A stretch of DNA of 64,000 nucleotides from Pseudomonas paraeruginosa PA7 (lineage in GTDB: Bacteria; Pseudomonadota; Gammaproteobacteria; Pseudomonadales; Pseudomonadaceae): assembly GCF_000017205.1 (NCBI RefSeq), contig NC_009656.1:3290001-3354000 (forward strand). Reading direction: 5' to 3'. Below the pieces are notes generated by a model. The model saw only the letters and a program-made list of their open reading frames with translations, made no database searches and had not been told where the DNA came from. The position numbers and the translations under genes are program-made. Positions within the stretch are counted from its first letter, which is position 1, and each line of letters begins with the position of its first letter. This document shows positions 25,269-34,620 of the stretch, piece after piece.

Positions 25269-25910
25269 ATGACTTCGCTCCGCTACTGGGACATCAGTCC
25301 CGCCCTGGACCCGAGCACGCCGACCTGGCCCGGCGACACCCCTTTCCAGCAGGAATGGGCGGCGCGGCTGGACGAGCACTGTCCGGTCAACGTCGGCCGG
25401 GTCACCCTCTCGCCGCATACCGGCGCCCACGTCGATGCTCCCCTGCACTACCGCGCCGACGGCCTGGCCATCGGCCAGGTGCCGCTGGATGTCTACATGG
25501 GGCCGTGCCGGGTGCTCCACTGCATCGGCGCCACTCCCCTGGTGACCCCCGAACACCTCGCCGGCCAGCTCGACGACCTGCCGCCACGGGTGCTGCTGCG
25601 GACCTTCGAACGGGTCCCGGCGAACTGGCCGGAAGGCTTCTGCGCAATCGCTCCGACCACCGTCGAATGCCTCGCCGAGCGCGGCGTCAGGCTGATCGGC
25701 ATCGACACCCCGTCGCTCGATCCGCAGCATTCCAAGACCCTCGATGCCCACCACGCGGTGGGCCGCCACGGCATGGCGATCCTCGAAGGCGTGGTCCTCG
25801 ACGAAGTACCCGCCGGCGACTACGAACTGCTCGCCCTGCCGCTGAAATTCACCCACCTCGATGCCAGCCCGGTGCGTGCCGTGCTGCGTTCCCTGCCTAC
25901 CGCGGAGTAA
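25269..25910 (+). CDS. kynB: Kynurenine formamidase
   Basis: 213 residues, the usual bacterial KynB length. The metal-binding signature is [15 protein letters not shown] (HxGxHxDxP). Other conserved stretches are [60 protein letters not shown] and [20 protein letters not shown]. It hydrolyses N-formylkynurenine to kynurenine plus formate in tryptophan breakdown. ATG 25269 was chosen because the conserved domain starts there and GGAGAAAAAC precedes it. kynU follows after 3 bases. The first enzyme, KynA, is not in this window. PAO1 PA2081. Confidence 0.95.
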   Translation: MTSLRYWDISPALDPSTPTWPGDTPFQQEWAARLDEHCPVNVGRVTLSPHTGAHVDAPLHYRADGLAIGQVPLDVYMGPCRVLHCIGATPLVTPEHLAGQLDDLPPRVLLRTFERVPANWPEGFCAIAPTTVECLAERGVRLIGIDTPSLDPQHSKTLDAHHAVGRHGMAILEGVVLDEVPAGDYELLALPLKFTHLDASPVRAVLRSLPTAE

Positions 25911-25913
25911 CCG

Positions 25914-27164
25914 ATGACCACTCGTGACGACTGCCTGGCGCTCGACGCCCGCGATCCCCTTGCCGAACTGCGCCAGCTCTTCGCCCTGCCCGACGGCGTG
26001 ATCTACCTCGACGGCAACTCCCTCGGCGCCCGTCCCCGGGCGGCCGTGGAACGCGCCGCCGAAGTGGTCGCCGCGGAATGGGGCGACGGCCTCATCCGCA
26101 GCTGGAACAGCGCCGACTGGCGCGGCCTGCCGGAGCGCCTGGGCGACAAGCTGGCGCCGCTGATCGGCGCGCGCGCCGGCGAAGTGGTGATCACCGACAC
26201 CACTTCGATCAACCTGTTCAAGGTGCTCAGCGCCGCCTTGCGGATCCAGGAGGAAGAGGCGCCGCAGCGCAAGGTGATCGTTTCCGAATCGAGCAACTTC
26301 CCTACCGACCTGTACATCGCCGAGGGCCTCACCGACATGCTCCAGCGCGGCTACCGGCTGCGCCTGGTGGACAGCCCGGAACAGTTGCCGGCGGCGATCG
26401 ACGCGGATACCGCGGTGGTGATGCTCAGCCATGTCAACTACAAGACCGGCTACCTGCACGACATGCGCGAGGTCACCCGCCTGGTCCACGAAAACGGCGC
26501 CCTGGCGATCTGGGACCTGGCCCACTCGGCCGGCGCGCTGCCGCTGGACCTGCACGCGGCCGACGCCGACTACGCCATCGGCTGCACTTACAAGTACCTC
26601 AACGGCGGCCCCGGCTCGCCGGCCTACGTATGGGTCGCGCCGCGCCTGCGCGAGCGCGTCTGGCAACCGCTGTCCGGCTGGTTCGGCCATTCCCGCCAGT
26701 TCGCCATGGAGCCGCGCTACCAGCCCGGCGAAGGCATCACCCGGTTCCTCTGCGGCACCCAGCCGATCACCTCGCTGGCCCTGGTCGAATGCGGCCTGGA
26801 TATCTTCGCCCGGACCGACATGCAGCGCCTGCGCGACAAGTCGCTGGCCCTCGCCGATCTGTTCATCGAGCTGGTGGAAAGCCGCTGCGCACGCTTCGGC
26901 CTGACCCTGGCGACTCCGCGCGAGCACGCCCGGCGCGGCAGCCATGTCAGCTTCGAGCATGCCCAGGGCTACGCCATCGTCCAGGCCCTGATCGACCGCG
27001 GGGTGATCGGCGACTACCGCGAGCCGGGCATCCTGCGCTTCGGCTTCACCCCGCTGTACACCCGCTTCGTCGAGGTCTGGGACGCAGTGCAGGCGCTGCT
27101 GGAAATCCTCGAGAGCGAAGCCTGGAAAGAGCCGCGCTACCAGGTCCGGCACAAGGTGACCTGA
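25914..27164 (+). CDS. kynU: Kynureninase
   Basis: 416 residues of fold-type I PLP enzyme. The N-terminal [54 protein letters not shown] and the PLP lysine K227 in [18 protein letters not shown] are diagnostic. The C-terminal half has [17 protein letters not shown]. It splits kynurenine into anthranilate and alanine; anthranilate feeds both energy metabolism and quinolone signal (PQS) synthesis in P. aeruginosa. It lies 3 bases after kynB, in an operon with a permease 155 bases downstream. PAO1 PA2080. Confidence 0.95.
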   Translation: MTTRDDCLALDARDPLAELRQLFALPDGVIYLDGNSLGARPRAAVERAAEVVAAEWGDGLIRSWNSADWRGLPERLGDKLAPLIGARAGEVVITDTTSINLFKVLSAALRIQEEEAPQRKVIVSESSNFPTDLYIAEGLTDMLQRGYRLRLVDSPEQLPAAIDADTAVVMLSHVNYKTGYLHDMREVTRLVHENGALAIWDLAHSAGALPLDLHAADADYAIGCTYKYLNGGPGSPAYVWVAPRLRERVWQPLSGWFGHSRQFAMEPRYQPGEGITRFLCGTQPITSLALVECGLDIFARTDMQRLRDKSLALADLFIELVESRCARFGLTLATPREHARRGSHVSFEHAQGYAIVQALIDRGVIGDYREPGILRFGFTPLYTRFVEVWDAVQALLEILESEAWKEPRYQVRHKVT

Positions 27165-27319
27165 GTCCCCCCGCGCGGGCCGCGCCGGTATTCCCGCGGC
27201 GGCCCGCGAGCGCCGTCCGCTCGCGCGCCAGGAGCCCGCGACCGGAGCGCACGCACATCGCCACCGACGTTCCCTCGGCAATTCATAAGAACCCCAATAA
27301 GATTCCAGAGGACATCCAG

Positions 27320-28726
27320 ATGAACGACCCCCAGGGCTTCGAGGCCATCTCGCGCCGCGAACAGGGCCTGCAACGGCGGCTCTCGGCCGCGCAGATGAGC
27401 ATGATCGCCATCGGCGGCGCCATCGGTACCGGCCTGTTCATGGGCAGCGCCTTCGCCATCGGTTTCGCCGGCCCCAGCGTCCTGCTCAGCTACGCCATCG
27501 GCGCGCTGATCACCCTGCTGCTGATGGGCTGCCTGGCGGAAATGACCGTGGCCCACGCTACCCCCGGCTCGTTCGGCGCCTTCGCCGAGCACTACGTCGG
27601 CCCGCTGGCCGGGTTCCTGGTGCGCTACGCCTACTGGGCGGCCATCGTCCTGGCGGTGGGCACCGAGGTCACGGCGGTGGCCATGTACATGAAGTACTGG
27701 TTCGCCGGTGTCCCGGAATGGGTCTGGATCCTCTCCTTCTCGAGCCTGCTGATCGGCCTCAACGCCAGCAGCGTGAAGGCCTTCGGCAACTTCGAATACT
27801 GCTTCTCGACACTCAAGATCGCCGCCATCGTCGCCTTCATCCTGCTCGGCGCTTACCTGGTATTCGGCTCCGCCAACCCGGCCTACGGCATGCACAACTA
27901 CAGCGCCCATGGGGGCTTCTTCCCGCATGGCCTGAAGGGCATGTGGATCGCCGTGGTGGTGTCGATCTTCAGCTACCTCAGCGTGGAGATGATCGCGGTC
28001 GCCGCCGCCGAGGCCGAACATCCGGAACAGGCGGTGAAGTCGGCGTTCCGCTCGACCATCGTGCGCCTGGTGGTGTTCTACCTGCTGACCCTGGCACTGA
28101 TGCTGGCGATAGTCCCGTGGAACCAGGCCGGACAGAGCCAGAGCCCGTTCGTCACGGTGATGCGGGCGATCGGCCTGCCCGGCGCCACCGGGGTGATGAA
28201 TTTCGTGGTGCTGGTCGCCGCGCTGTCGGCGATGAACAGCCAGCTGTACATCACCACCCGCATGATGTTCAGCCTGTCGCGCGCCGGGCATGCACCGAAG
28301 GGCCTCGGCGAACTGAGCCGCAAGGGCGTGCCGCTGAACGCCCTGCTGTTGTCGAGCGTCGGCATCGCCCTGGCGACCCTGCTCAACCTGGTCTACCCGG
28401 AGCAGTCGTTCACCCTGATGATGGCGGTGTCGATGTTCGGCGCGCTCTTCACCTGGCTGATGATCTTCTTCACCCACCTCTGCTTCCGTCGCCACCGCGC
28501 CCGCCACGGCGGTGCGCCGCTGGCTTTCCGCATGCGCCTGGCGCCCTGGTCGACGCTGCTTGGCCTGCTACTGATGGCGGCGATCCTGGCCACCACCTTC
28601 TTCACCGAGGCGTTCCGCATGACCCTGGTCTTCGGCGTGCCGTTCCTCGCGCTGCTCACCGCCTTCTACCTGGCGTTCGTCCGCAGGCCCGGCAGGGATT
28701 CCCCGGTAGAGCGGGCAACGCCATAG
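27320..28726 (+). CDS. Amino acid permease of the APC/AAT family, kyn-linked
   Basis: 468 residues with 12 predicted membrane spans. The family signature is at the N-terminus: QMSMIAIGGAIGTGLFMGSA, then LLSYAIGALITLLLMGCLAE and SVEMIAVAAAEAEHPEQAVK. The short N-terminal tail (RREQGLQRRLSAAQMSM) matches aromatic/proline-type AAT permeases. ATG 27320 lies after AGAGGACATCC. By position after kynU it probably imports tryptophan or kynurenine, but the substrate is inferred from context. PAO1 PA2079. Confidence 0.88.
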   Translation: MNDPQGFEAISRREQGLQRRLSAAQMSMIAIGGAIGTGLFMGSAFAIGFAGPSVLLSYAIGALITLLLMGCLAEMTVAHATPGSFGAFAEHYVGPLAGFLVRYAYWAAIVLAVGTEVTAVAMYMKYWFAGVPEWVWILSFSSLLIGLNASSVKAFGNFEYCFSTLKIAAIVAFILLGAYLVFGSANPAYGMHNYSAHGGFFPHGLKGMWIAVVVSIFSYLSVEMIAVAAAEAEHPEQAVKSAFRSTIVRLVVFYLLTLALMLAIVPWNQAGQSQSPFVTVMRAIGLPGATGVMNFVVLVAALSAMNSQLYITTRMMFSLSRAGHAPKGLGELSRKGVPLNALLLSSVGIALATLLNLVYPEQSFTLMMAVSMFGALFTWLMIFFTHLCFRRHRARHGGAPLAFRMRLAPWSTLLGLLLMAAILATTFFTEAFRMTLVFGVPFLALLTAFYLAFVRRPGRDSPVERATP

Positions 28727-28830
28727 GCGCTCTCCGCCCTGCGAACCTGGCGCGCACGGCGAAGCCCGACCGACGCGCCCTTTCCGGACCGGGCGGTTCC
28801 GTTCCCCATACCTTTTTCGTCGCACAAAAA

Positions 28831-28869
28831 GCATTACCCGCCCATCGTCGCGACTCCTTAGCGTAATGC
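28831..28869. repeat. Inverted repeat upstream of the diol synthase genes
   Basis: gcattac (28831-28837) and gtaatgc (28863-28869) form a 7-base inverted repeat with a 25-base spacer, 145 bases before the first diol synthase. It could be a LysR-type site, but this is weak evidence on its own. Confidence 0.3.
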
Positions 28870-29013
28870 CCAACCGGACGTTCCGGCCCATGGCGCACGC
28901 CATGGCCGGCGCACTCCCGTCAGGGACGACATGGCGGTACGCCCAGCCATCGAGCGCACTGCATCGCTCAGCCCTGTGGGGACGCAGACGTCGTCAGCCA
29001 TGAGGGGAACACG

Positions 29014-30888
29014 ATGCATCCGACCTTTTCGCGGGTCCTGCTGGCCGCCGCGCTGGCCACCGCCGGCAGCCCTGCCGTCGCCACCGAAATCCAGCTGGAA
29101 CAAGGCTGGAACGCCGAACAGAGGGCGTCCTGGTACGACGCCTCGCTCGGTTCGCGGCTGCTGCCGCTGGCCTGGGCCCAGGCGCTGGAGCGTCCGGACA
29201 GCGAGGAACGCCTGTTCTCCGAAGACAACGCCCGGCGCCTCGGTTTTCCCCTGCGCAACTGGCAGGGCGGCGAACTGCGCCTGCCGCGCGGCTTCGCCCT
29301 CGACCAGCAGGACGACAGCCGGTTCTCCGACACCCGCCTGCGCTGGAAGGCCCGCCAGTCGTCCAGCGAACCCTGGGTCGGGCTGAATTGCGCCGGCTGC
29401 CACTCCACCGACATCAGCTACCGCGGCAGCGAACTGACCATCGACGCCGGCGCCACCCTGGCCAACGTCCAGGCGATCTTCGACGAAGTGCTCGCCGCGC
29501 TGCGCCGCACCAGCGACGACGGCGACAAGTTCGCGCGCTTCGCCGGCCACGTCCTCGGCAGAGAGGACAGCCCGGGCAACCGCGACCTGCTGAAGGCCGC
29601 CCTGGCCAAGCGCGCGGCGCTGATCGACACCCTGCTGAGCATGTCCGCGACCGACCTGCAACCCGGCCCAGGGCGCCTCGACGCCACCGGCCAGTCGCTC
29701 AACCGCGCGGCGATCAACTCCGGCGCCCGCCACCTGCAGCCGAATCCGACCGACGCGCCGACCAGCTTCCCGGCGCTGTGGCACACGCTGCAGATGGACA
29801 AGCTGCAATCCAGCGGATTCGTGCCCAACGTCAAGGTGCTCGACCTCAACGGCCAGGTCTTCGACCTTGGCTACCTGGCCGGCGACATCGGCGTGGTCCA
29901 GGGCGACTACGGCGATGTGGTCAGCCATCCACTGTCCGGCCTGGAGGGCTACATATCGAGCATCCGCGTGGACAACCTGACCCGTGTCGAGGGCCTGATC
30001 CACAAGCTCAAGGCGCCGGCCTGGCCAAGCCAGCTGTTCGGCGCCCCGGACAGCGCCCGGCTGGCCCAGGGCAAGCGGCTCTACGCGGAGAACTGCGCGG
30101 CCTGCCATGCGAATATCGGTCGCGACGACCTGCAAACCCCGATCAAGGTCCGCCAGGTACGCCTGAAGGCCCATGGCGACGACGCGCCGATCGGCACCGA
30201 TCCGTGGATGGCCTGCAACACCTTCACCTTCAGCAGCCCCAGCGGCAACTACTTCGGCCTGTTCCGCCCGTCCCTCGGCACCCCCAGCGGCGTCGGCATC
30301 GTCGGGCGGACCTCGAAGATCGCCGACATGCAGGTCCCCGAGGTGTTCCAGATCATGCTCGGCAAGAAAGGCCAGCTGGCCGATGGCATCGCCGAGATCA
30401 TCCACGCCATCGTCACCGGGCAGCAGACCCTGCCCGGCTCCGACAGCCTGCAAGCGGTGCCCGCCGGACAATTGCTGCTGGCCGGCGCCGGCCCTGCCGA
30501 CAGCCAGGCGCAGAGCCTCGCCGCCGGCGAGGTCCCCACCGACAAGAGTGCGCGCAAGGACTACTGCCTGAACACCGAGCATCCATTCCTCGGCTACATC
30601 GCCCGCCCGCTGAACGGCATCTGGGCCACCGCACCCTACCTGCACAACGGTTCGGTGCCGTCGCTGTACGACCTGCTGCTGCCCCAGGAGCAGCGGCCGG
30701 CCACCTTCTACAGCGGCAGCCACGAGTTCGATCCGAGCCGGGTCGGCTACGTCACCGCGCCCGGCCCGGACAACGCCTTCCTCTTCGACACCCACCTGGA
30801 AGGCAACTCCAACGCCGGCCACGACTTCGCCCGCGAGTACGACGAAAGCCAGCGCCTGGCGCTGCTCGAATACCTCAAGACCCTGTGA
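29014..30888 (+). CDS. Di-haem (7S,10S)-diol synthase of oleic acid
   Basis: 624 residues with a signal peptide (RVLLAAALATAGSPAVA) and two CxxCH haem sites, CAGCH at 126-130 and CAACH at 361-365, in the di-haem cytochrome c peroxidase-like superfamily. The C-terminal PLNGIWATAPYLHNGSVPSL is typical of this peroxidase/thiol-oxidoreductase family. The PAO1 homologue PA2078 is the periplasmic enzyme converting 10-hydroperoxy-octadecenoate to the 7,10-diol, an oxylipin signal. It precedes its paralogue by 39 bases, and the LysR-type regulator lies convergent beyond that. Enzyme assignment rests on recall of the PAO1 pair and their order. Confidence 0.85.
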   Translation: MHPTFSRVLLAAALATAGSPAVATEIQLEQGWNAEQRASWYDASLGSRLLPLAWAQALERPDSEERLFSEDNARRLGFPLRNWQGGELRLPRGFALDQQDDSRFSDTRLRWKARQSSSEPWVGLNCAGCHSTDISYRGSELTIDAGATLANVQAIFDEVLAALRRTSDDGDKFARFAGHVLGREDSPGNRDLLKAALAKRAALIDTLLSMSATDLQPGPGRLDATGQSLNRAAINSGARHLQPNPTDAPTSFPALWHTLQMDKLQSSGFVPNVKVLDLNGQVFDLGYLAGDIGVVQGDYGDVVSHPLSGLEGYISSIRVDNLTRVEGLIHKLKAPAWPSQLFGAPDSARLAQGKRLYAENCAACHANIGRDDLQTPIKVRQVRLKAHGDDAPIGTDPWMACNTFTFSSPSGNYFGLFRPSLGTPSGVGIVGRTSKIADMQVPEVFQIMLGKKGQLADGIAEIIHAIVTGQQTLPGSDSLQAVPAGQLLLAGAGPADSQAQSLAAGEVPTDKSARKDYCLNTEHPFLGYIARPLNGIWATAPYLHNGSVPSLYDLLLPQEQRPATFYSGSHEFDPSRVGYVTAPGPDNAFLFDTHLEGNSNAGHDFAREYDESQRLALLEYLKTL

Positions 30889-30927
30889 GTCGGCCCCGCC
30901 CACATGCCCAATAGAGAGAACCGCCCG

Positions 30928-32832
30928 ATGACCCTATCGCGACTCAGCCTTGCCATCCTTTCCGTCCTCGCCGGCGCCCCGGCATTTGCCGACGACGGCG
31001 GCGTCGACCTCGACCAGGGTTGGAACCAGACCCAGAAGACCGCCTGGCTGGAAGCCGGCCAGGGTTCGCGGATGCTGCCGCTGGCCTGGCTGGTGGCGCT
31101 GGAGCAGCGCGCCAGCGAGGAACCGCTGATGTCCGACGCGCTGATCCGCCAGTACGGCTATGTTCCGCACACCCTCGGCGGCTCCAGCGTGAAGGTGGTG
31201 CAGGGTTACGCCGTCGACCGCAGCGACGACAGCGACCTGACCTTCACCAAGCTGCGCTGGAAGGCCCTGCAGGGTTCCAGGGAACCCTGGGTCGGGCCGA
31301 CCTGCAGCATGTGCCACACCTCGCACATCAGCTACCAGGGTACCCGGCTGACCGTCTACGGCGGGCAGACCATGGGCGACCTCGCCGGCTTCCAGCTGGA
31401 GATCCTCGGCGCCCTGCAGAGCACCCGCGCCGACGCCGCCAAGTTCGAGCGCTTCGCCCGCAAGGTGCTCGGCGCCGACGGCCTGGTCAGCGGCTACAAC
31501 GACGCCAACAAGGCGCGCCTGCAGGCAGCCCTGGACGCCACCATCGTGCGCCTGCGCGATGGCTCGCACTTCAACCTGCCGCACGATCCCGAGTTCGGCC
31601 CGGGCCGCCTGGACGCCATCGGTTCGATCTTCAACTCGGTGGGCTACGAACTGCATGCCGACGAGCAGATCTACGGCGCCGAGGACGCCCCCGTGAGCTA
31701 TCCGTTCCTGTGGAACGTGCCGCAACTGGACCGCGTGCAATGGACCGGATTCAACCCCAACCATATCAACGTCGTCGACATCGACAACCGCAAGTTCGAC
31801 GTCGGCGCCCTGGCGCGCAACGCCGGCGAGGCGGTCGGGGTATTCGCCGACGTCAAGGTGCTCAGCCCGCTCCAATCGGCGCTGCACATCGGCTACCCGT
31901 CGAGCATCAACGTCGACAACCTGATCCGCATCGAAGACCAGCTCGGCCAGTTGAAGCCGCCGGCCTGGCCGAGCCAGCTGTTCGGCGCCCCGGAGCCGAC
32001 CAGGGTCGCCGAGGGCCGCGAGCTGTACCGGCAACATTGCTCCAGCTGCCACACGCCGCTGGACCGCAACGACCTGCGGACCCCGGTGAAGACCGTGCTC
32101 ACCCACCTGCAGGCGCGCGGCGACGTCGCGCCGATCGGCACCGACCCGTGGACCGCCTGCAACAGCATCGCCCAACTGAAGACCGGCTACGTGCGCGGCA
32201 AACCCTACCTGTCCTTCGTCGGCACTGGCCAGCGTGGTTTCTACGGCAAGCAGGCCTACGCGGTGGATGTACTCCAGGAAGTGGTGGTCCAGGCCCTGGC
32301 CGCGCGCGGCCTGAACGTCGCCCTGGGGGCCTTCCAGACCGCCGCGCTGGGCCTCTTCGACGGGCAGTTGCCGCCGCTGATCAGCCCGGTTCCGGACGAT
32401 CCCGACGCCAGCAGCGCCGAAGCGCCGGCCGCGGACGCGCCAGGCGCCCTGCTCCTGGTCGAAAACGTGGCGGCCGACAGCGACAAGGCCCGACGCCTGG
32501 AGCAGTGCCTGGCAATGACCAGCGACCTGATGGCCTACAAGGCGCGCCCGCTGAACGGCATCTGGGCCAGCCCGCCCTACCTGCACAACGGCTCGGTGGC
32601 GACCCTCTACGACCTGCTGCTACCGCCGGACCTGCGCCCGCGCACCTTCTATACCGGCAGCGTCGAGTTCGATCCGGTCAACGTCGGCTATGTCACCGAT
32701 GCCGGCGGCGACAACCGCTTCCTCTTCGATAGCGGCAAGCTCGGTAACGCCAATGGCGGCCACGATTACGGCAACGCGCAGTTCAGCGAACAGCAGCGGC
32801 GCGCCCTGGTCGAGTACATGAAGACCCTCTGA
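30928..32832 (+). CDS. Di-haem oleate 10S-dioxygenase
   Basis: 634 residues, paralogous to the preceding gene (shared WNQTQKTAWLEAGQGSRMLP, LRWKALQGSREPWVGPTC, PAWPSQLFGAPEPTRVAEG, RPLNGIWASPPYLHNGS). The signal peptide ends near AFA. Haem sites are CSMCH at 126-130 and CSSCH at 371-375. PA2077 performs the first step, oxygenating oleic acid at C10 to 10S-hydroperoxide. Its product and that of PA2078 form the oxylipin signal system controlling motility and biofilm in P. aeruginosa. ATG 30928 has AGAGAGAA ahead. It ends 35 bases before the convergent regulator gene. Confidence 0.86.
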   Translation: MTLSRLSLAILSVLAGAPAFADDGGVDLDQGWNQTQKTAWLEAGQGSRMLPLAWLVALEQRASEEPLMSDALIRQYGYVPHTLGGSSVKVVQGYAVDRSDDSDLTFTKLRWKALQGSREPWVGPTCSMCHTSHISYQGTRLTVYGGQTMGDLAGFQLEILGALQSTRADAAKFERFARKVLGADGLVSGYNDANKARLQAALDATIVRLRDGSHFNLPHDPEFGPGRLDAIGSIFNSVGYELHADEQIYGAEDAPVSYPFLWNVPQLDRVQWTGFNPNHINVVDIDNRKFDVGALARNAGEAVGVFADVKVLSPLQSALHIGYPSSINVDNLIRIEDQLGQLKPPAWPSQLFGAPEPTRVAEGRELYRQHCSSCHTPLDRNDLRTPVKTVLTHLQARGDVAPIGTDPWTACNSIAQLKTGYVRGKPYLSFVGTGQRGFYGKQAYAVDVLQEVVVQALAARGLNVALGAFQTAALGLFDGQLPPLISPVPDDPDASSAEAPAADAPGALLLVENVAADSDKARRLEQCLAMTSDLMAYKARPLNGIWASPPYLHNGSVATLYDLLLPPDLRPRTFYTGSVEFDPVNVGYVTDAGGDNRFLFDSGKLGNANGGHDYGNAQFSEQQRRALVEYMKTL

Positions 32833-32867
32833 GACCATCCCTGCGGCTGGGCCGCCGGCCGCCCGTT

Positions 32868-33818
32868 TCAACCGGCGGCGACCCGCCGCGCGGTCTCGAC
32901 GAAGCATTCGAACTGCGCGTCGCTGGCGCGCAGCCGCGAGGTCGGCGATACCGCCAGCCCCACCGGCAGGCGGAAGCGCTCGTTCACCGCCGGCGGCAAG
33001 GCGCTGAAGGCCACGCCCGGATAGGCGAACTTGGTCAGCGACAGCGGCAGGAAGGCGAAGCCGTCGCCGCTGGCGACCTGGGCCAGGAGGATGCTCAGGT
33101 CGTTCGGCCGCACGCTGCGCCGGGGCGCGAAGGCGGCGGCCTCCATCGCCTCGTTCATGAACTGGCTGTAGGCGGGGAACAGCGAATCCTTGGGCACCAG
33201 CAGCGCCTGGCCGGCCAGGTCGTCCAGCGACCAGCCGGGCGCCAGCCGCGCCCGCACCGCCTCGGGCAGGGCGAGCACATGCTCGTAGCTGCCGATCTGC
33301 ATCAGTTCGTACTCGCGCACCACTTTCGGTGGCGCGCCGATGATCGCGGCGTCCAGCGACGACTCGCGGACCAGGCTGAGCAGGTCCAGCGAGGGCGCCC
33401 AGGACGGCGAGACGGCGCTGCACACCTGCGCCTCCTTCAAGCGCCGGGCCAGCTCGCCGGACCAGCCGGGATCGAGATAACGACTGAAACCGATGTGCAA
33501 CTGGCGCTCGTCGCCGTCGCCGATGTCGCGGGTCAGCGCCTTGGCCTCGGCGATGATCTTCACCGCACGGCAATGCACCACCCTGCCCACCTCGGTCAGG
33601 CTCACCCCGGCCGGACCGCGGACGAACAGCGCCTCGCCGATGTGCGCCTCGAGCGCCTGGATCTGCCGCGACAGCGACGGCTGCGAAACGTGCAGCACCT
33701 CGGCGGCCTGGCCGATGCTGCCGTACTCGGCGACACAGGCGAAATACATCAGCTGGCGCAACGAAGGCATCGCCTTCGACCAGTTGATGATCGGGAAACT
33801 GGCATCGGTCACGGACAT
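32868..33818 (-). CDS. odsR: LysR-type regulator of oxylipin genes (OdsR-like)
   Basis: 316 residues. HTH: MPSLRQLMYFACVAEYGSIG, AAEVLHVSQPSLSRQIQALE, FVRGPAGVSLTEVG. Effector domain: HIGFSRYLDPGWSGELARRL, LDAAIIGAPPKVVREYEL, DGFAFLPLSLTKFAYPGVAF. The PAO1 homologue PA2076 (OdsR) senses oleate-derived oxylipins and activates the two diol synthase genes it faces. ATG 33818 is preferred because GAGGGG is 10 bases before it; ATG 33827 lies too close to that site, and 33773 would also leave a full HTH. It converges on the dioxygenase gene. Confidence 0.83.
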   Translation of the reverse strand: MSVTDASFPIINWSKAMPSLRQLMYFACVAEYGSIGQAAEVLHVSQPSLSRQIQALEAHIGEALFVRGPAGVSLTEVGRVVHCRAVKIIAEAKALTRDIGDGDERQLHIGFSRYLDPGWSGELARRLKEAQVCSAVSPSWAPSLDLLSLVRESSLDAAIIGAPPKVVREYELMQIGSYEHVLALPEAVRARLAPGWSLDDLAGQALLVPKDSLFPAYSQFMNEAMEAAAFAPRRSVRPNDLSILLAQVASGDGFAFLPLSLTKFAYPGVAFSALPPAVNERFRLPVGLAVSPTSRLRASDAQFECFVETARRVAAG

Positions 33819-34265
33819 CGCGTACATACCCCTCGCTGGCAACACGGGTCGGATCGGCACGGGCACGGCCGGCCTGCGACGACCTGAGCGCCGGCAGCCC
33901 GCCTGCCTGGACCGGTTCGCGCCAGGAAGTCGGAAGATAGCTAGCGGAGATGACAGGAAGCGCGAGGTTCGAACCGGGACGCTCTTGAGTGGACGGCATC
34001 TTTCCCGTGCCGCCAGTATACCCAGGCACCCGGGAGAACGGACCATCGGCCGGTGCAGGGCCGCGCGCCATCCCCTCCGTTCGGATAGGTCCCCTTGCCA
34101 GCCGCCGGCAGAGCTGGCAGCGCGGGCGGAGCAGGTCGCAACCATGCGCCTGGCGGCCTGCTCGCGCTCGCCCCGGCGAAGCGCTCGCGGTTTTTCGTGA
34201 ACCGCCGCATATCGGGTCCGCTCCGCCGGGTCTACGCTGAGATTTTCAGGATCAGGAGTAGCGCC
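33819..34265. other. Divergent intergenic region, odsR / small gene
   Basis: A 447-base gap. Open frames on both strands here are GC-driven and lack ribosome sites. It should contain the odsR promoter and that for the small gene at 34266 (AGGATCAGGAG before its ATG). No repeat or operator stands out. Confidence 0.4.
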
Positions 34266-34475
34266 ATGCTCGATCACGACCTGACTGTCGCCCTGCTCTG
34301 CCGTCTCAACCAGAACCAGAGTGCCCTGGGCATGGCCCTGGAGGAACTGGCGATCTGGGCGCGGCGACATGAGGGTGGCGAGACCTACGATGTGGTCATG
34401 GGTCACCTGCAGACCCTGGAGCGCAACGCCGATTTCGTCGCCGAAGCCATCGTGGTGCTGATGGCGGATCGCTGA
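34266..34475 (+). CDS. Small hypothetical helical protein
   Basis: 69 residues, no signal peptide or membrane span. It appears all-helical (DLTVALLCRLNQNQSALGMA, ALEELAIWARRHEGGE, HLQTLERNADFVAEAIVVLM). A good ribosome site (CAGGAG) stands 7 bases before ATG 34266, and codon use is like neighbours. I do not recognise a family. The next gene in the same direction, 145 bases on, encodes a long coiled-coil protein; whether they act together is unknown. Confidence 0.65.
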   Translation: MLDHDLTVALLCRLNQNQSALGMALEELAIWARRHEGGETYDVVMGHLQTLERNADFVAEAIVVLMADR

Positions 34476-34620
34476 ACCGGAAAGCTGCCGCCGCGCGGCT
34501 GCGCCAATACCTTTAAGACTTTTCCTACCTTCCAATAGGAGTCGTCCAAGTTACCTGACCCGGTGCGCCCGGTACCCTCGCTGGCTAACTCTACCAGCAC
34601 CAACGGGATCTCCAGGGCTT

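Noticed and set aside
25149-27281. A 710-codon open frame on the - strand across kynB and kynU
   Set aside because: It mirrors two complete, well-conserved enzymes; composition is low-complexity and there is no ribosome site.
28858-32586. Long - strand frames over the two diol synthases
   Set aside because: Antisense to genes with signal peptides and haem motifs; GC artefact.
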